Origin: an uncultured Saprospiraceae bacterium
Lineage (GTDB): Bacteria > Bacteroidota > Bacteroidia > Chitinophagales > Saprospiraceae
Length of the DNA: 60,775 nucleotides
NCBI GenBank assembly: GCA_938041445.1
Contig: CALISO010000059.1
Coordinates: forward strand, 1 to 60,775
Direction: 5' to 3'
Part shown: piece by piece, positions 1 through 7,896 of the stretch
Layout of the letters: every line of letters begins with the position of its first letter
Position numbering within the stretch: position 1 is the first letter of the stretch
Translations under genes and position numbers: made by a program
The notes under the pieces: model-generated
Told to the model about the DNA's origin: nothing
Seen by the model: only the letters and a program-made list of their open reading frames with translations
Databases searched by the model: none

Positions 1-1120
1 GTCTCATCCTCAACTCAAAGATTCTTGTATCGTTCTCGGAGGACCAGACCTCAGACATAATGTTGATGACTATCTCAATATTGGTTCTGACATCCTAGTG
101 ATCGGAGAAGGTGAGCAGACTATGCTAGAGATTGTACAGACAAGACTTGCTGGCAACACTTCAGAATATGGGCACATAGATGGAGTCGCTTATCGGAGCA
201 ATGGAGTAACCATCACCACTCCCGAACGGAGTCGAATCCGTCCTATAGATAGTCTACCCTATCCTGCAAGACAGAAGATCGACATGCAACCCTACCTCGA
301 TACTTGGAAAGATAATCATGGCAAAAGTGCGATGACTGTGTCGACTCAGCGTGGTTGCCCATACACTTGTAAGTGGTGTAGTACTGCCGTCTATGGACAA
401 AGCTATCGACGTCGAAGTCCACAATTAGTCGCAGAAGAATTAAAATATCTCAAGGACACTTACAACCCAGATAGTATTTGGTTCGTAGATGATGTATTTA
501 CAGTAAGTCATAAGTGGTTAGAAGAGTTTGCAACAGCTATCAACGATCTCGATGCAAAGATTCCATTTGAGTGTATTACGAGGGCTGATCGGATGACAGA
601 AGAAGTCATTGACCATCTGACTACGGCAGGTTGCTTCCGAATATGGATAGGAGCAGAGAGTGGGTCTCAACGAATAATCGATGCGATGGATCGACGAGTC
701 GATGTAGACTATGTTGCTGAGATGATCAAGATGACTCGTCGGAAAGGATTGGAAGCAGGAACATTTATTATGCTAGGTTACCCTGGTGAGACAGAAGAGG
801 ATATCCAGATTACCGTGGACTATCTCAAAGATTGCCAACCTGATCAATTTACAATTACTGTAGCCTACCCTATCAAAGGCACTTCCCTTTACAATGAAGT
901 CGAAGACAAGCAAACTGCTGAACTTGATTGGACAACCACAACCGATAGAGATAGAGACTTTGAAAGGACTTATTCTCGCAAATACTATGATTATGCTGTA
1001 AGATGGGTCGTGAATGAAGTAAATGCAACTCGTGTAAAAGAGACATCTTCGAAGCTAAAGATGAAAACAAAGTCTTTAGTGCTTCGCCAGCTTATGCAAT
1101 TCGAAAAACTGAGAGGATAA
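1..1120 (+). CDS. B12-binding-type radical SAM protein, 5' end outside window
   Basis: The frame is already open at base 2 with no upstream stop, so the gene begins before the window; the first possible in-window start (GTG at 98) falls inside a conserved domain. The residues ahead of it contain LGGPD and VIGEGE, which match the end of a B12-binding (Rossmann) domain. The radical SAM [4Fe-4S] motif CPYTCKWC lies at bases 356-379, followed by GAESGSQRI and GYPGETEEDI, which are typical SAM-pocket segments. Such enzymes do radical chemistry such as methylation or ring rearrangement; the substrate cannot be read here. The gene ends TAA TAA directly before the GTG of the next gene, so they are probably cotranscribed. 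The glycosyltransferase and sulfotransferase neighbours suggest modification of a surface glycan or lipid, which is inference. The class is certain, the role is not. Confidence 0.9.
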   Translation, partial: SHPQLKDSCIVLGGPDLRHNVDDYLNIGSDILVIGEGEQTMLEIVQTRLAGNTSEYGHIDGVAYRSNGVTITTPERSRIRPIDSLPYPARQKIDMQPYLDTWKDNHGKSAMTVSTQRGCPYTCKWCSTAVYGQSYRRRSPQLVAEELKYLKDTYNPDSIWFVDDVFTVSHKWLEEFATAINDLDAKIPFECITRADRMTEEVIDHLTTAGCFRIWIGAESGSQRIIDAMDRRVDVDYVAEMIKMTRRKGLEAGTFIMLGYPGETEEDIQITVDYLKDCQPDQFTITVAYPIKGTSLYNEVEDKQTAELDWTTTTDRDRDFERTYSRKYYDYAVRWVVNEVNATRVKETSSKLKMKTKSLVLRQLMQFEKLRG

Positions 1121-1123
1121 TAA

Positions 1124-2737
1124 GTGGATCAAGCAATCCCTTCACAACCAAAATCTAGTAAATGGAAGAGTGATTACCTCTGCCTCTTACCGCTATTTAT
1201 CTTTACACTTTGTTGTATTTGGAAGTCTATTGACTTCAAGTTTCATGACTTTGGCAATTACTACTATGGTGCTCAGGTGATGCTTGACGGCAAATTTGAT
1301 GAGCAAATCTATAATGCAGATCACTGCAATAGCTTCATCAAAGAAGAGTACAATCCAGCCTACTTCGGCGCTTTCTACCCTAACCCGCCATCATTAGCGA
1401 TGCTTTATAGTCCGATATGTAAGTATACTCCGAGAAAAGCAAAATTCTTACTGAATATCGGAGCAATTATTTTCTTTTTGATTGCAATCAATCGGCTAAA
1501 TTCTAAGTGGAAGTTATCACCGCTGGCAGTGCTATTACTACCATTAGTTTTTAGTTTTCCCATTTACAAGTGTATTCTATTTGGGCAACCATATTTGTTA
1601 GTAGTGAGTCTTATCATCTTTGGTTATCTCCAACTCGAATCCGACAAAGTATCAGTAGGGCACTTAGCTTGGCCACTAGCAATCCTATTGAAGGTCAGCC
1701 CAGTGGTCTTGCTTAGCATTCCATTGCTTGAAAGGCGATATAAAGATTTATTGATCATAGCTGGGGTTTTGATTACAGGTGGACTATTGAGCTTGATTTG
1801 GATAGACTTGTCTACATGGATATACTATGTCACGGAAGTCCTATCTAGGGTCAGTGATGGTATTCTCTACGATGCTTACGCTATAGGTGCTGAGTCTCTC
1901 CCTGTACTATTGCGGCACCTATTTCTCTATGATCCAATGCTCAATCCTTTACCACTGATTGCTTCAACGCCAGTGTTTTCTATTGCATTTGCCTTGTGCA
2001 AAGGGCTGCTCTACACGATAGGTATAACCGTAAGTGGAAACACACAAGTACCGACTGGTCTGAAGGTTTCGCTTTGGCTTATGATCTTATTGCTGCTCAG
2101 TCCTAACATTAGTAGTTATGGTCTGATCTATCTTATTATTCCATATCTCTACTTATCTCATTATAAAGCAAGAATTGATATTCCCGCATCCGTTTTGTTG
2201 TTTTGCATCGGTATGTATAAGCAATCTTGGTTTGCAGATTGGCCACTAATATTCCAATTCGGCAAGCTCATAGGTGTTGGGTTATTCTTGATATACTTTA
2301 TTTATCGCACTGGCTTGATTGAACGTTTGTTTGATAAGTGGACCATCGCAATCTTTAGTGTTCTATCAATGTTGTTAATCTTGCTCGGAGGCAAAAGGGA
2401 TTCGGAATCCATCGGAAACTATGCTCTGCCACCGACACCCAAAGCACTTCTTCATCAATATGATATCACACAAGACAGAAAAGTCAAGATGATTAATCAT
2501 GTGGCAGAAGGATATGACACTGTGTATCATTCACTTTCAATCAATGCCTTTCAGAAAATCAGAACAATGAATGCAAATGAAGTAGATGGGCTTGATCATA
2601 AATTTATCGAAAGTGTCGCAATTGACAAACCAATTATCCTAGCAGCCGGTAACATCTACTATATGACTGATGAAAAGCGAGCACCAGGATTTTATACGAT
2701 CAAAAAAGTCAAATTAAGTAAAGTATCAAACGACTAA
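1124..2737 (+). CDS. GT87-like (DUF2029) polytopic membrane glycosyltransferase
   Basis: This 537-residue protein has about ten hydrophobic segments beginning at residues 18-34. After the first helix comes an Asp-containing loop, DFGNYYYGA (about 42-50), then YPNPPS (about 85-90) and a following hydrophobic stretch. That layout, an acidic residue in the first extracytoplasmic loop followed by a Pro-rich aromatic motif, is typical of GT-C enzymes of the GT87/DUF2029 family, which transfer sugars from polyprenyl-phosphate donors outside the cytoplasmic membrane. The last ~110 residues are a soluble, probably periplasmic, tail. The start is a GTG three bases after the stop of the upstream radical SAM gene. 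Sugar donor and acceptor are unknown. Confidence 0.72.
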   Translation: MDQAIPSQPKSSKWKSDYLCLLPLFIFTLCCIWKSIDFKFHDFGNYYYGAQVMLDGKFDEQIYNADHCNSFIKEEYNPAYFGAFYPNPPSLAMLYSPICKYTPRKAKFLLNIGAIIFFLIAINRLNSKWKLSPLAVLLLPLVFSFPIYKCILFGQPYLLVVSLIIFGYLQLESDKVSVGHLAWPLAILLKVSPVVLLSIPLLERRYKDLLIIAGVLITGGLLSLIWIDLSTWIYYVTEVLSRVSDGILYDAYAIGAESLPVLLRHLFLYDPMLNPLPLIASTPVFSIAFALCKGLLYTIGITVSGNTQVPTGLKVSLWLMILLLLSPNISSYGLIYLIIPYLYLSHYKARIDIPASVLLFCIGMYKQSWFADWPLIFQFGKLIGVGLFLIYFIYRTGLIERLFDKWTIAIFSVLSMLLILLGGKRDSESIGNYALPPTPKALLHQYDITQDRKVKMINHVAEGYDTVYHSLSINAFQKIRTMNANEVDGLDHKFIESVAIDKPIILAAGNIYYMTDEKRAPGFYTIKKVKLSKVSND

Positions 2738-2832
2738 TACGCTATATAAAATATCAAACCTTAGATAGGTATCGGTACAGAATTGCCAATCAGATCCTCC
2801 GTGGTGATGCTCCTGTAGTTGCAGTCTACACA

Positions 2833-3558
2833 ATGGCAAAGGTTGCCTCTACGTCCATCTACCAATCTATTAAAGATCAGTGCTCAATCGTACCTTACCA
2901 TATGCACTCTATTGATGAGCAGGTAATCCGAGATAGTGAATTACTGGCATTGGATGCTGGTCTAGTGCCTGATAGTAGACAAGTGGGAGGATTGGTTTAT
3001 CATCATCGAATATTACCTAAAAGACCTATTAAAATTATCACCTGTGTTCGTAATCCACTTGAAAGAAACAGGTCTGCCTTTTTTGAGGCATTTAGATTTT
3101 ATACTGGAGTTGACCCGAAAGATTGGACCGGCAGTCATAATACTCTCAAGTCATTATACCTTGAAAAAATGAATCATACCTATCCTATTGAGTGGTTTGA
3201 CAAAGAAATGCAAGCATTGACAGGTATTGATGTTTATAGGTTGCCCTTTGATAAGGAAGCAGGATATTTCAACACTCAGGTAGCAAATATTGACTTACTA
3301 ACCCTCAGGACGGATCTTGTAGATAATGTAAAATCTGAAGTCATCGGTCAATTCTTAAATTGTCCTAGCTTCCAATTGACAAACTATAACAAGGGTGATG
3401 AAAAACCCTATGCTGATCTATACCAACAGTTCAAGGAGAATGTCTATTTTGACAGAGAATATCTAGGGAGTCTGTTTGACACACAATTAGCTAAGCACTT
3501 TTTCACTGAAGAAGAGATTAATGCAGCGATCAAAAAGGCCTCATCAACAGGTATCTAA
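2833..3558 (+). CDS. sulfotransferase-like / putative capsular polysaccharide synthesis protein (true start uncertain)
   Basis: From the first ATG the product begins MAKVASTSIYQSI, which looks like the PAPS-binding 5' loop of sulfotransferase-fold proteins. CVRNPLERNRSAFFEAF (about residues 74-90) resembles the 3'-phosphate-binding segment. A D-x-x-Y tail with KHFFTEEEI near the C-terminus fits the 'putative capsular polysaccharide synthesis' family. The start is problematic: the frame stays open upstream to a stop at 2719-2721, and codons 2761-2832 read as plausible protein (NQILRGDAPVVAVYT), supplying the beta-strand that should precede the loop. That stretch has no ATG, GTG or TTG. Either a rare start (ATT 2782 or ATA 2746) is used, or the gene is truncated. 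It lies between two glycosyltransferase-type membrane proteins in the same run. Confidence 0.7.
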   Translation: MAKVASTSIYQSIKDQCSIVPYHMHSIDEQVIRDSELLALDAGLVPDSRQVGGLVYHHRILPKRPIKIITCVRNPLERNRSAFFEAFRFYTGVDPKDWTGSHNTLKSLYLEKMNHTYPIEWFDKEMQALTGIDVYRLPFDKEAGYFNTQVANIDLLTLRTDLVDNVKSEVIGQFLNCPSFQLTNYNKGDEKPYADLYQQFKENVYFDREYLGSLFDTQLAKHFFTEEEINAAIKKASSTGI

Positions 3559-3568
3559 CGATAGGCGA

Positions 3569-4288
3569 ATGATAACACGATATCTAAAAAAACTCAGGCA
3601 GCGACTTAGGTCGAAGCGTCGTCAGCAACGGATGCAAGCATTCTACTTAGACTTGCTATCTCCAGATGACTATGTGATGGATATAGGTGCAAATAGAGGT
3701 CGCTACACCCAACTGTTTTTATTAATCAATGCCAAAGTCTTAGCTATAGAGCCACATCCCGATTGTCTCAAATCTCTAAGGCAAATCAAATCAACATCAC
3801 TCAACATATTGCCAGTAGCCGTATCAGACAAAATAGGTAGTCAGACATTTATGCTCTGCAATGAAGATGAAGTCTCTACTCTATCGTCAGAATTTATAGA
3901 AGAATATGGTAAGCAAGATTTCTTAAACTGGAATAAAGAAATCTCAGTAAACACCACCACATTGGATGCCATCATCGAAGAGTATGGTCTTCCCTATTAT
4001 CTGAAAATTGACATTGAAGGGTACGAACATCTAGCACTAAGTCAATTGAGTCATCCTGTTGAAATTATTTCATTTGAGTTTACCTATCCATTCAGACATC
4101 ACGCTGTGACTTGCATCCAGCATCTCGATGCAATTGGTGATTATGCATATAACTATTATGCTTTTGAACACTTTGAATTTGAGCTCGACTCTTGGGTCAC
4201 TGGTGAAGTTATGATTGATATCCTCCAGAAAATGAATCCTCAATATCTGGTCGGTGACATCTATGCTCGACGCCAACCTCAGTTGTAA
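3569..4288 (+). CDS. FkbM family SAM-dependent methyltransferase
   Basis: The class I methyltransferase motif I (VMDIGANRGRYT) lies in the first third, followed by the acidic loop AIEPHP. The FkbM hallmark LKIDIEGYEHLAL comes near residue 150, with EFTYPF after it. FkbM-type enzymes O-methylate sugars and other small hydroxyls, often in polysaccharide or natural-product clusters. I chose the ATG at 3569 (MITRYLKKLRQRL): an upstream start at 3521 would overlap the previous gene by 38 bases and add an unremarkable basic extension, whereas 3569 lies ten bases after that gene's stop. The product is then 239 residues. It is probably cotranscribed with its neighbours and may methylate the same glycan; the target is inference. 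Confidence 0.85.
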   Translation: MITRYLKKLRQRLRSKRRQQRMQAFYLDLLSPDDYVMDIGANRGRYTQLFLLINAKVLAIEPHPDCLKSLRQIKSTSLNILPVAVSDKIGSQTFMLCNEDEVSTLSSEFIEEYGKQDFLNWNKEISVNTTTLDAIIEEYGLPYYLKIDIEGYEHLALSQLSHPVEIISFEFTYPFRHHAVTCIQHLDAIGDYAYNYYAFEHFEFELDSWVTGEVMIDILQKMNPQYLVGDIYARRQPQL

Positions 4289-4293
4289 CTACA

Positions 4294-5838
4294 ATGCACA
4301 CTGAATCGACATCGCAACCTATAATGAATTACCTAACTCTGGTAATCCTTTTTATCTATGCAGTACTATTATTTACTGGCATTACCTATCACGAAATGTG
4401 GATGGATGAAAGTCACCATTGGTTAGTTGCCAGAGAGTCAGATAGTCTGGCAGATCTTATCCATAATTACAGATATGATGGACATCCTGTTTTATGGATA
4501 TTGATAATGTACTGTTACAGCTGGTTTTCAGAGACATCTGTGGGGATGCAATATCTGCATGGTGTAATCTCACTAGTCTGTACGGCAATGGTTCTATTCA
4601 AAGCGCCATTTGCAAGAACATTCGCGTTTGCGTGGGTACTTAGCTACTTTTCCCTTTACGAATATGGGGTACTATCACGAAATTATAGTTTGCTGATGTT
4701 ATTTTCGTTTAGTCTCCCGATTGCTTGGAAAACTCGCCGTAAACACCCTTGGCTACCTTGGCTCATTCTAGGTTTTATAAGTAATACCCATTTGTTTGGA
4801 TTGATATTTTCAGTGGCTTTTGTAATCGTTTGCATTGTGAGACGTCTAGTTAACAATCAACGATCAGATAGTCACAGTATCTACGGATATAGCATCTATA
4901 TCTTGTTACTGGGGTTATCAATCTACTTCATTATTCCTCCGAATGATCATCCATCTGCATCTGTTGCAAGTCTGGATATTGCCTTTGATAGTGTCGCTGA
5001 TACCTTGATGTTATTCTTCAAAGCACTGGTGCCTATCCCCGATGTGACATCACAGTTCTCTTGGAACACTAACTTGCTGACGACAACATTGAAGATGTGG
5101 GTTGCTCCACTTGCGATCAGCTCCTGGTTGTTACCTCTACTCTTTCAATGGCGTCAGAGATGGCTAGTCTGGGTTTGGTATCTATCAGCAGTATTGATCA
5201 CAGGATTTTTCTTGGTGACAACATTGAATTCTGGAGTGAGATACGGTGGAATACTTATCATCATACTGCTTGTACTCAAGTGGATCGACTCACTCGAGGT
5301 AAATATCCCAAATCCTAAGCACCAACTATCAAAGAATAGAACGTTGCTCCAAGTAGTCATTATAAGTATCCTTATGACTGTCCAAGTATGTTCTGCAGGA
5401 TATCATATCTATCAAGATATCAACTCACCTTTTTCTACCACGAAGGACATCAGTCAATTTATCGAAGGTGAAGAACTAGACCATATTCCAGTACTATCCA
5501 ATGCATTCTGTAATTGCATCTCATACAACAACTATACTGATAGACCTATCTACTTCCTAAATGTGGCATCATCTATGTCATTCTGCAAGTGGGAATTACT
5601 AGGTAAGGCTAAAGGCAAAAATTCTCAATATGACTTATCCCAGTCTATCGAAGAGTCTATAAACTATCTGGAACAGCAAAATCTAGAACAAGTAGTTCTG
5701 CTCTATCATGGTAATGAAATATTTACTCAAGAATTTATCAAGTTATCTACTCAAACTCATGCAAGAGCTCAATATCTGCAGACCTTCAATAAGGGCCTCG
5801 TCAAGCGAGAAAATTATGCTGTGTATCTGATTCAATAA
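4294..5838 (+). CDS. GT-C fold membrane glycosyltransferase (PMT/GT39-GT83-like)
   Basis: This protein of up to 514 residues has about ten membrane helices. The first helix (residues 12-30) is followed by the loop motif MWMDESHHW with an Asp-Glu pair at 38-39, the usual catalytic/metal signature of GT-C enzymes. GHPVLW (63-68) matches the conserved GHP motif of dolichyl-phosphate-mannose and arabinose-type transferases. A soluble domain of about 130 residues sits at the C-terminus. The gene starts six bases after the FkbM gene; an ATG at 4324 (MNYLTLVILF) is an equally good start. It is expected to add a lipid-linked sugar to a glycan or lipid on the periplasmic side; donor and acceptor cannot be read. 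Confidence 0.75.
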   Translation: MHTESTSQPIMNYLTLVILFIYAVLLFTGITYHEMWMDESHHWLVARESDSLADLIHNYRYDGHPVLWILIMYCYSWFSETSVGMQYLHGVISLVCTAMVLFKAPFARTFAFAWVLSYFSLYEYGVLSRNYSLLMLFSFSLPIAWKTRRKHPWLPWLILGFISNTHLFGLIFSVAFVIVCIVRRLVNNQRSDSHSIYGYSIYILLLGLSIYFIIPPNDHPSASVASLDIAFDSVADTLMLFFKALVPIPDVTSQFSWNTNLLTTTLKMWVAPLAISSWLLPLLFQWRQRWLVWVWYLSAVLITGFFLVTTLNSGVRYGGILIIILLVLKWIDSLEVNIPNPKHQLSKNRTLLQVVIISILMTVQVCSAGYHIYQDINSPFSTTKDISQFIEGEELDHIPVLSNAFCNCISYNNYTDRPIYFLNVASSMSFCKWELLGKAKGKNSQYDLSQSIEESINYLEQQNLEQVVLLYHGNEIFTQEFIKLSTQTHARAQYLQTFNKGLVKRENYAVYLIQ

Positions 5839-5894
5839 CTTACAAAACATACGGCATACACGACCAATTATAGTCTTGTATCTTTATCAATAGT

Positions 5895-6677
5895 ATGGAT
5901 TCCAATATTAATATCATCATCAACGGTTATCCTAAAAGTGGAACAACCTGGCTAACAAAACTAGTTGGCGACCTTCTTGACTGCCCGGTCAAAGGATTTT
6001 GGCAATATGGAGATGATTACCTTACTACCACAGGTACAGAGAGAGTCTCAACCTTCGCCTGCTACAAGTCGCATCACACCTATGAAGAATTGCAAGACCA
6101 ACTCGATGATCACACCAAACTGATCTATATAGTCAGAGATCCAAGAGATATTGTCGTCTCTGGAGCTTATCACTTTTCATTCCTTCCACTTAGAGTAAAA
6201 TCCCTACTACGGAGAATTATCAAATCACCAACTAAGAGAATGAAGGCATCTCATGTTCTAGACAAACTTATTTCCTTGAGTAAGCGTAAGTCTATGATGA
6301 TAGGACTAGTTAATGGACAATCTCAATATCAACTTAAGTGGATGTCAAGATCTTGGCAAGAGCACATCACAGCATTTAAAGATAAGAAAGTATTCATACT
6401 GAGATACGAGGATTTACTAGAGGATACTGCTGAAGAATGTCGCAAAACCTTATCTTTTCTAGATTATGAACTGTCAGATGATCAACTAGATCATATTGTC
6501 AAAAACAATACTTTCGAAAGTCAAAAACAACAGTACATCGAGTCTCAAGATTACTTCAATACTAGGTTACTAAGAAAAGGAAAACAACAACAATGGAGAG
6601 ATGAACTGACTCCAGATCAAGTCACAAGGATAACTCAACCTAATCTATCACTGATGCTCCACTATGGCTATTATTAA
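5895..6677 (+). CDS. PAPS-dependent sulfotransferase (Sulfotransfer_1)
   Basis: The P-loop-like 5'-phosphosulfate motif YPKSGTTWL (residues 12-20) and the 3'-phosphate motif YIVRDPRDIVVSGAYH (78-93, with Arg81 and Ser89) are both complete. The C-terminal segment RKGKQQQWRDELT (about 232-244) corresponds to the G-x-x-G-x-W/K region that closes on PAPS. At 260 residues the length is typical for a cytosolic carbohydrate or lipid sulfotransferase. It would move sulfate from PAPS to a hydroxyl or amine of a surface molecule. It lies at the end of a plus-strand run of GT-C, FkbM and radical SAM genes, with a 56-base gap before it that includes a TATCTTTA promoter-like element. The substrate is unknown. 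Confidence 0.92.
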   Translation: MDSNINIIINGYPKSGTTWLTKLVGDLLDCPVKGFWQYGDDYLTTTGTERVSTFACYKSHHTYEELQDQLDDHTKLIYIVRDPRDIVVSGAYHFSFLPLRVKSLLRRIIKSPTKRMKASHVLDKLISLSKRKSMMIGLVNGQSQYQLKWMSRSWQEHITAFKDKKVFILRYEDLLEDTAEECRKTLSFLDYELSDDQLDHIVKNNTFESQKQQYIESQDYFNTRLLRKGKQQQWRDELTPDQVTRITQPNLSLMLHYGYY

Positions 6678-6685
6678 TCGTTACT

Positions 6686-7822
6686 CTAGTGCCTTAAAAT
6701 TTTCTCACTCCATTCTGTCTCTCTTGCGGTACGTTTAAAGGTAGGATCAATGGCATTCCGGTGAACCATTGAATCAAAGACAAGACCAAAAAACCGATAT
6801 TCAACATTTTGATGAAAATCAAAATCTGAAATTTGACCTTGAGTCATCCCCTCAGCCGCTAATCTTTGAGGTGTGGGATATTCGTATGTCACATAGAGTA
6901 ATTCCGCAAGTGAGTGTTGCTTCAGGCTATCTATAACGAAGTCTAGATTTTGCTTCCGAAGATATCTTCGGCGGAGCTTATTCTGCTGGTTGATCCGTCT
7001 AGTAAAAGAGTCCTGAGACTCATACCCATCTACTGTGCTAGATGCAAATATCAGTGGTTGAACTTGTGAAGTATGACACCACATACACTTAGCTGGCTTA
7101 CCAGCTGTAGTCAGATCAGGATGCCCACCTTCACGCAACTTACCATCTGTTCCATAGACACCAAATCTCGGTTGCCCATTCTTCATAAAACCAAATACTT
7201 CAAATTCATTAGGAGTAAAATCTGCTATAGATTCGCCATCACCCTCTTGAGCGATGTAGCCTAGACGAGGTAATCTACTTGTCTTAGAGCTATTAAAAAT
7301 CCTATAACCAGGTGCCACACAGGATTCGCCAGCAGCCACTGCAAATACATAATTTTCATCAAGATTGTAGTAGGTTTTAAATTCTTCCAGCTGATCCGGC
7401 ATTTCAGTAAGCTTGTAGTATGTCTCGCTTTCATTAAATGTACTGAATACAAACTTTCCCACATCTACCGAATGATGCAGTCGATCAGTCGATGACGCTT
7501 CCAAGGAAGTGAGAATTTTCTGCCAGAGTTTGACTCGATGAGGATTAGACACTAATTGAGTAAGATCTAGTAGTAGAATATCATCTTCTACCCAATCCAT
7601 ATAATCGAGATAATTATTGGAAGTAATCGGTTCTCCTAAATAAGCAAGAATCCATAGCAATCCAACCTCTACATCCTGTTGAGATTCGTCAGAATAGGCT
7701 GGATACCATTGAAGATGTATCCTCAAATCCTGAGGTATACTTTCTTGTCTATCACCAATCTGTCGGCACTGCTGTAGTCCGAATGCCATAAGTATCCCCA
7801 TACAAATGAGGATCACTTTCAT
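6686..7822 (-). CDS. lipoprotein with a single c-type haem motif, function unknown
   Basis: Taking the ATG at 7822, the 378-residue product begins MKVILICMGILMAFGLQQC, a short signal peptide ending in a Cys that could be lipidated, although LQQC is a weak lipobox. The one recognisable motif is CMWCH (about residues 246-250), a CxxCH site for covalent haem c, preceded by AGKPAKC and followed by QVQPLIF. Nothing else matches a family I know. A single CxxCH in a long, otherwise non-cytochrome protein is unusual. The gene stands alone on the minus strand between the sulfotransferase and the second radical SAM gene. A longer start at 7849 adds nine unremarkable residues. It could be an exported electron-transfer protein or peroxidase-like protein; I do not assign a function. 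Confidence 0.6.
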   Translation of the reverse strand: MKVILICMGILMAFGLQQCRQIGDRQESIPQDLRIHLQWYPAYSDESQQDVEVGLLWILAYLGEPITSNNYLDYMDWVEDDILLLDLTQLVSNPHRVKLWQKILTSLEASSTDRLHHSVDVGKFVFSTFNESETYYKLTEMPDQLEEFKTYYNLDENYVFAVAAGESCVAPGYRIFNSSKTSRLPRLGYIAQEGDGESIADFTPNEFEVFGFMKNGQPRFGVYGTDGKLREGGHPDLTTAGKPAKCMWCHTSQVQPLIFASSTVDGYESQDSFTRRINQQNKLRRRYLRKQNLDFVIDSLKQHSLAELLYVTYEYPTPQRLAAEGMTQGQISDFDFHQNVEYRFFGLVFDSMVHRNAIDPTFKRTARETEWSEKILRH

Positions 7823-7896
7823 AGATATATGACGAAACTGTAAAATCAATGCCTAACGTAGTTATTTCAACTTGTAAAGTACGAGCATTTCACTAG

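Noticed and set aside
98-100. GTG at 98 as a start of the first radical SAM gene
   Set aside because: The frame is open to base 2, and the upstream residues match the B12-binding domain; the GTG is internal.
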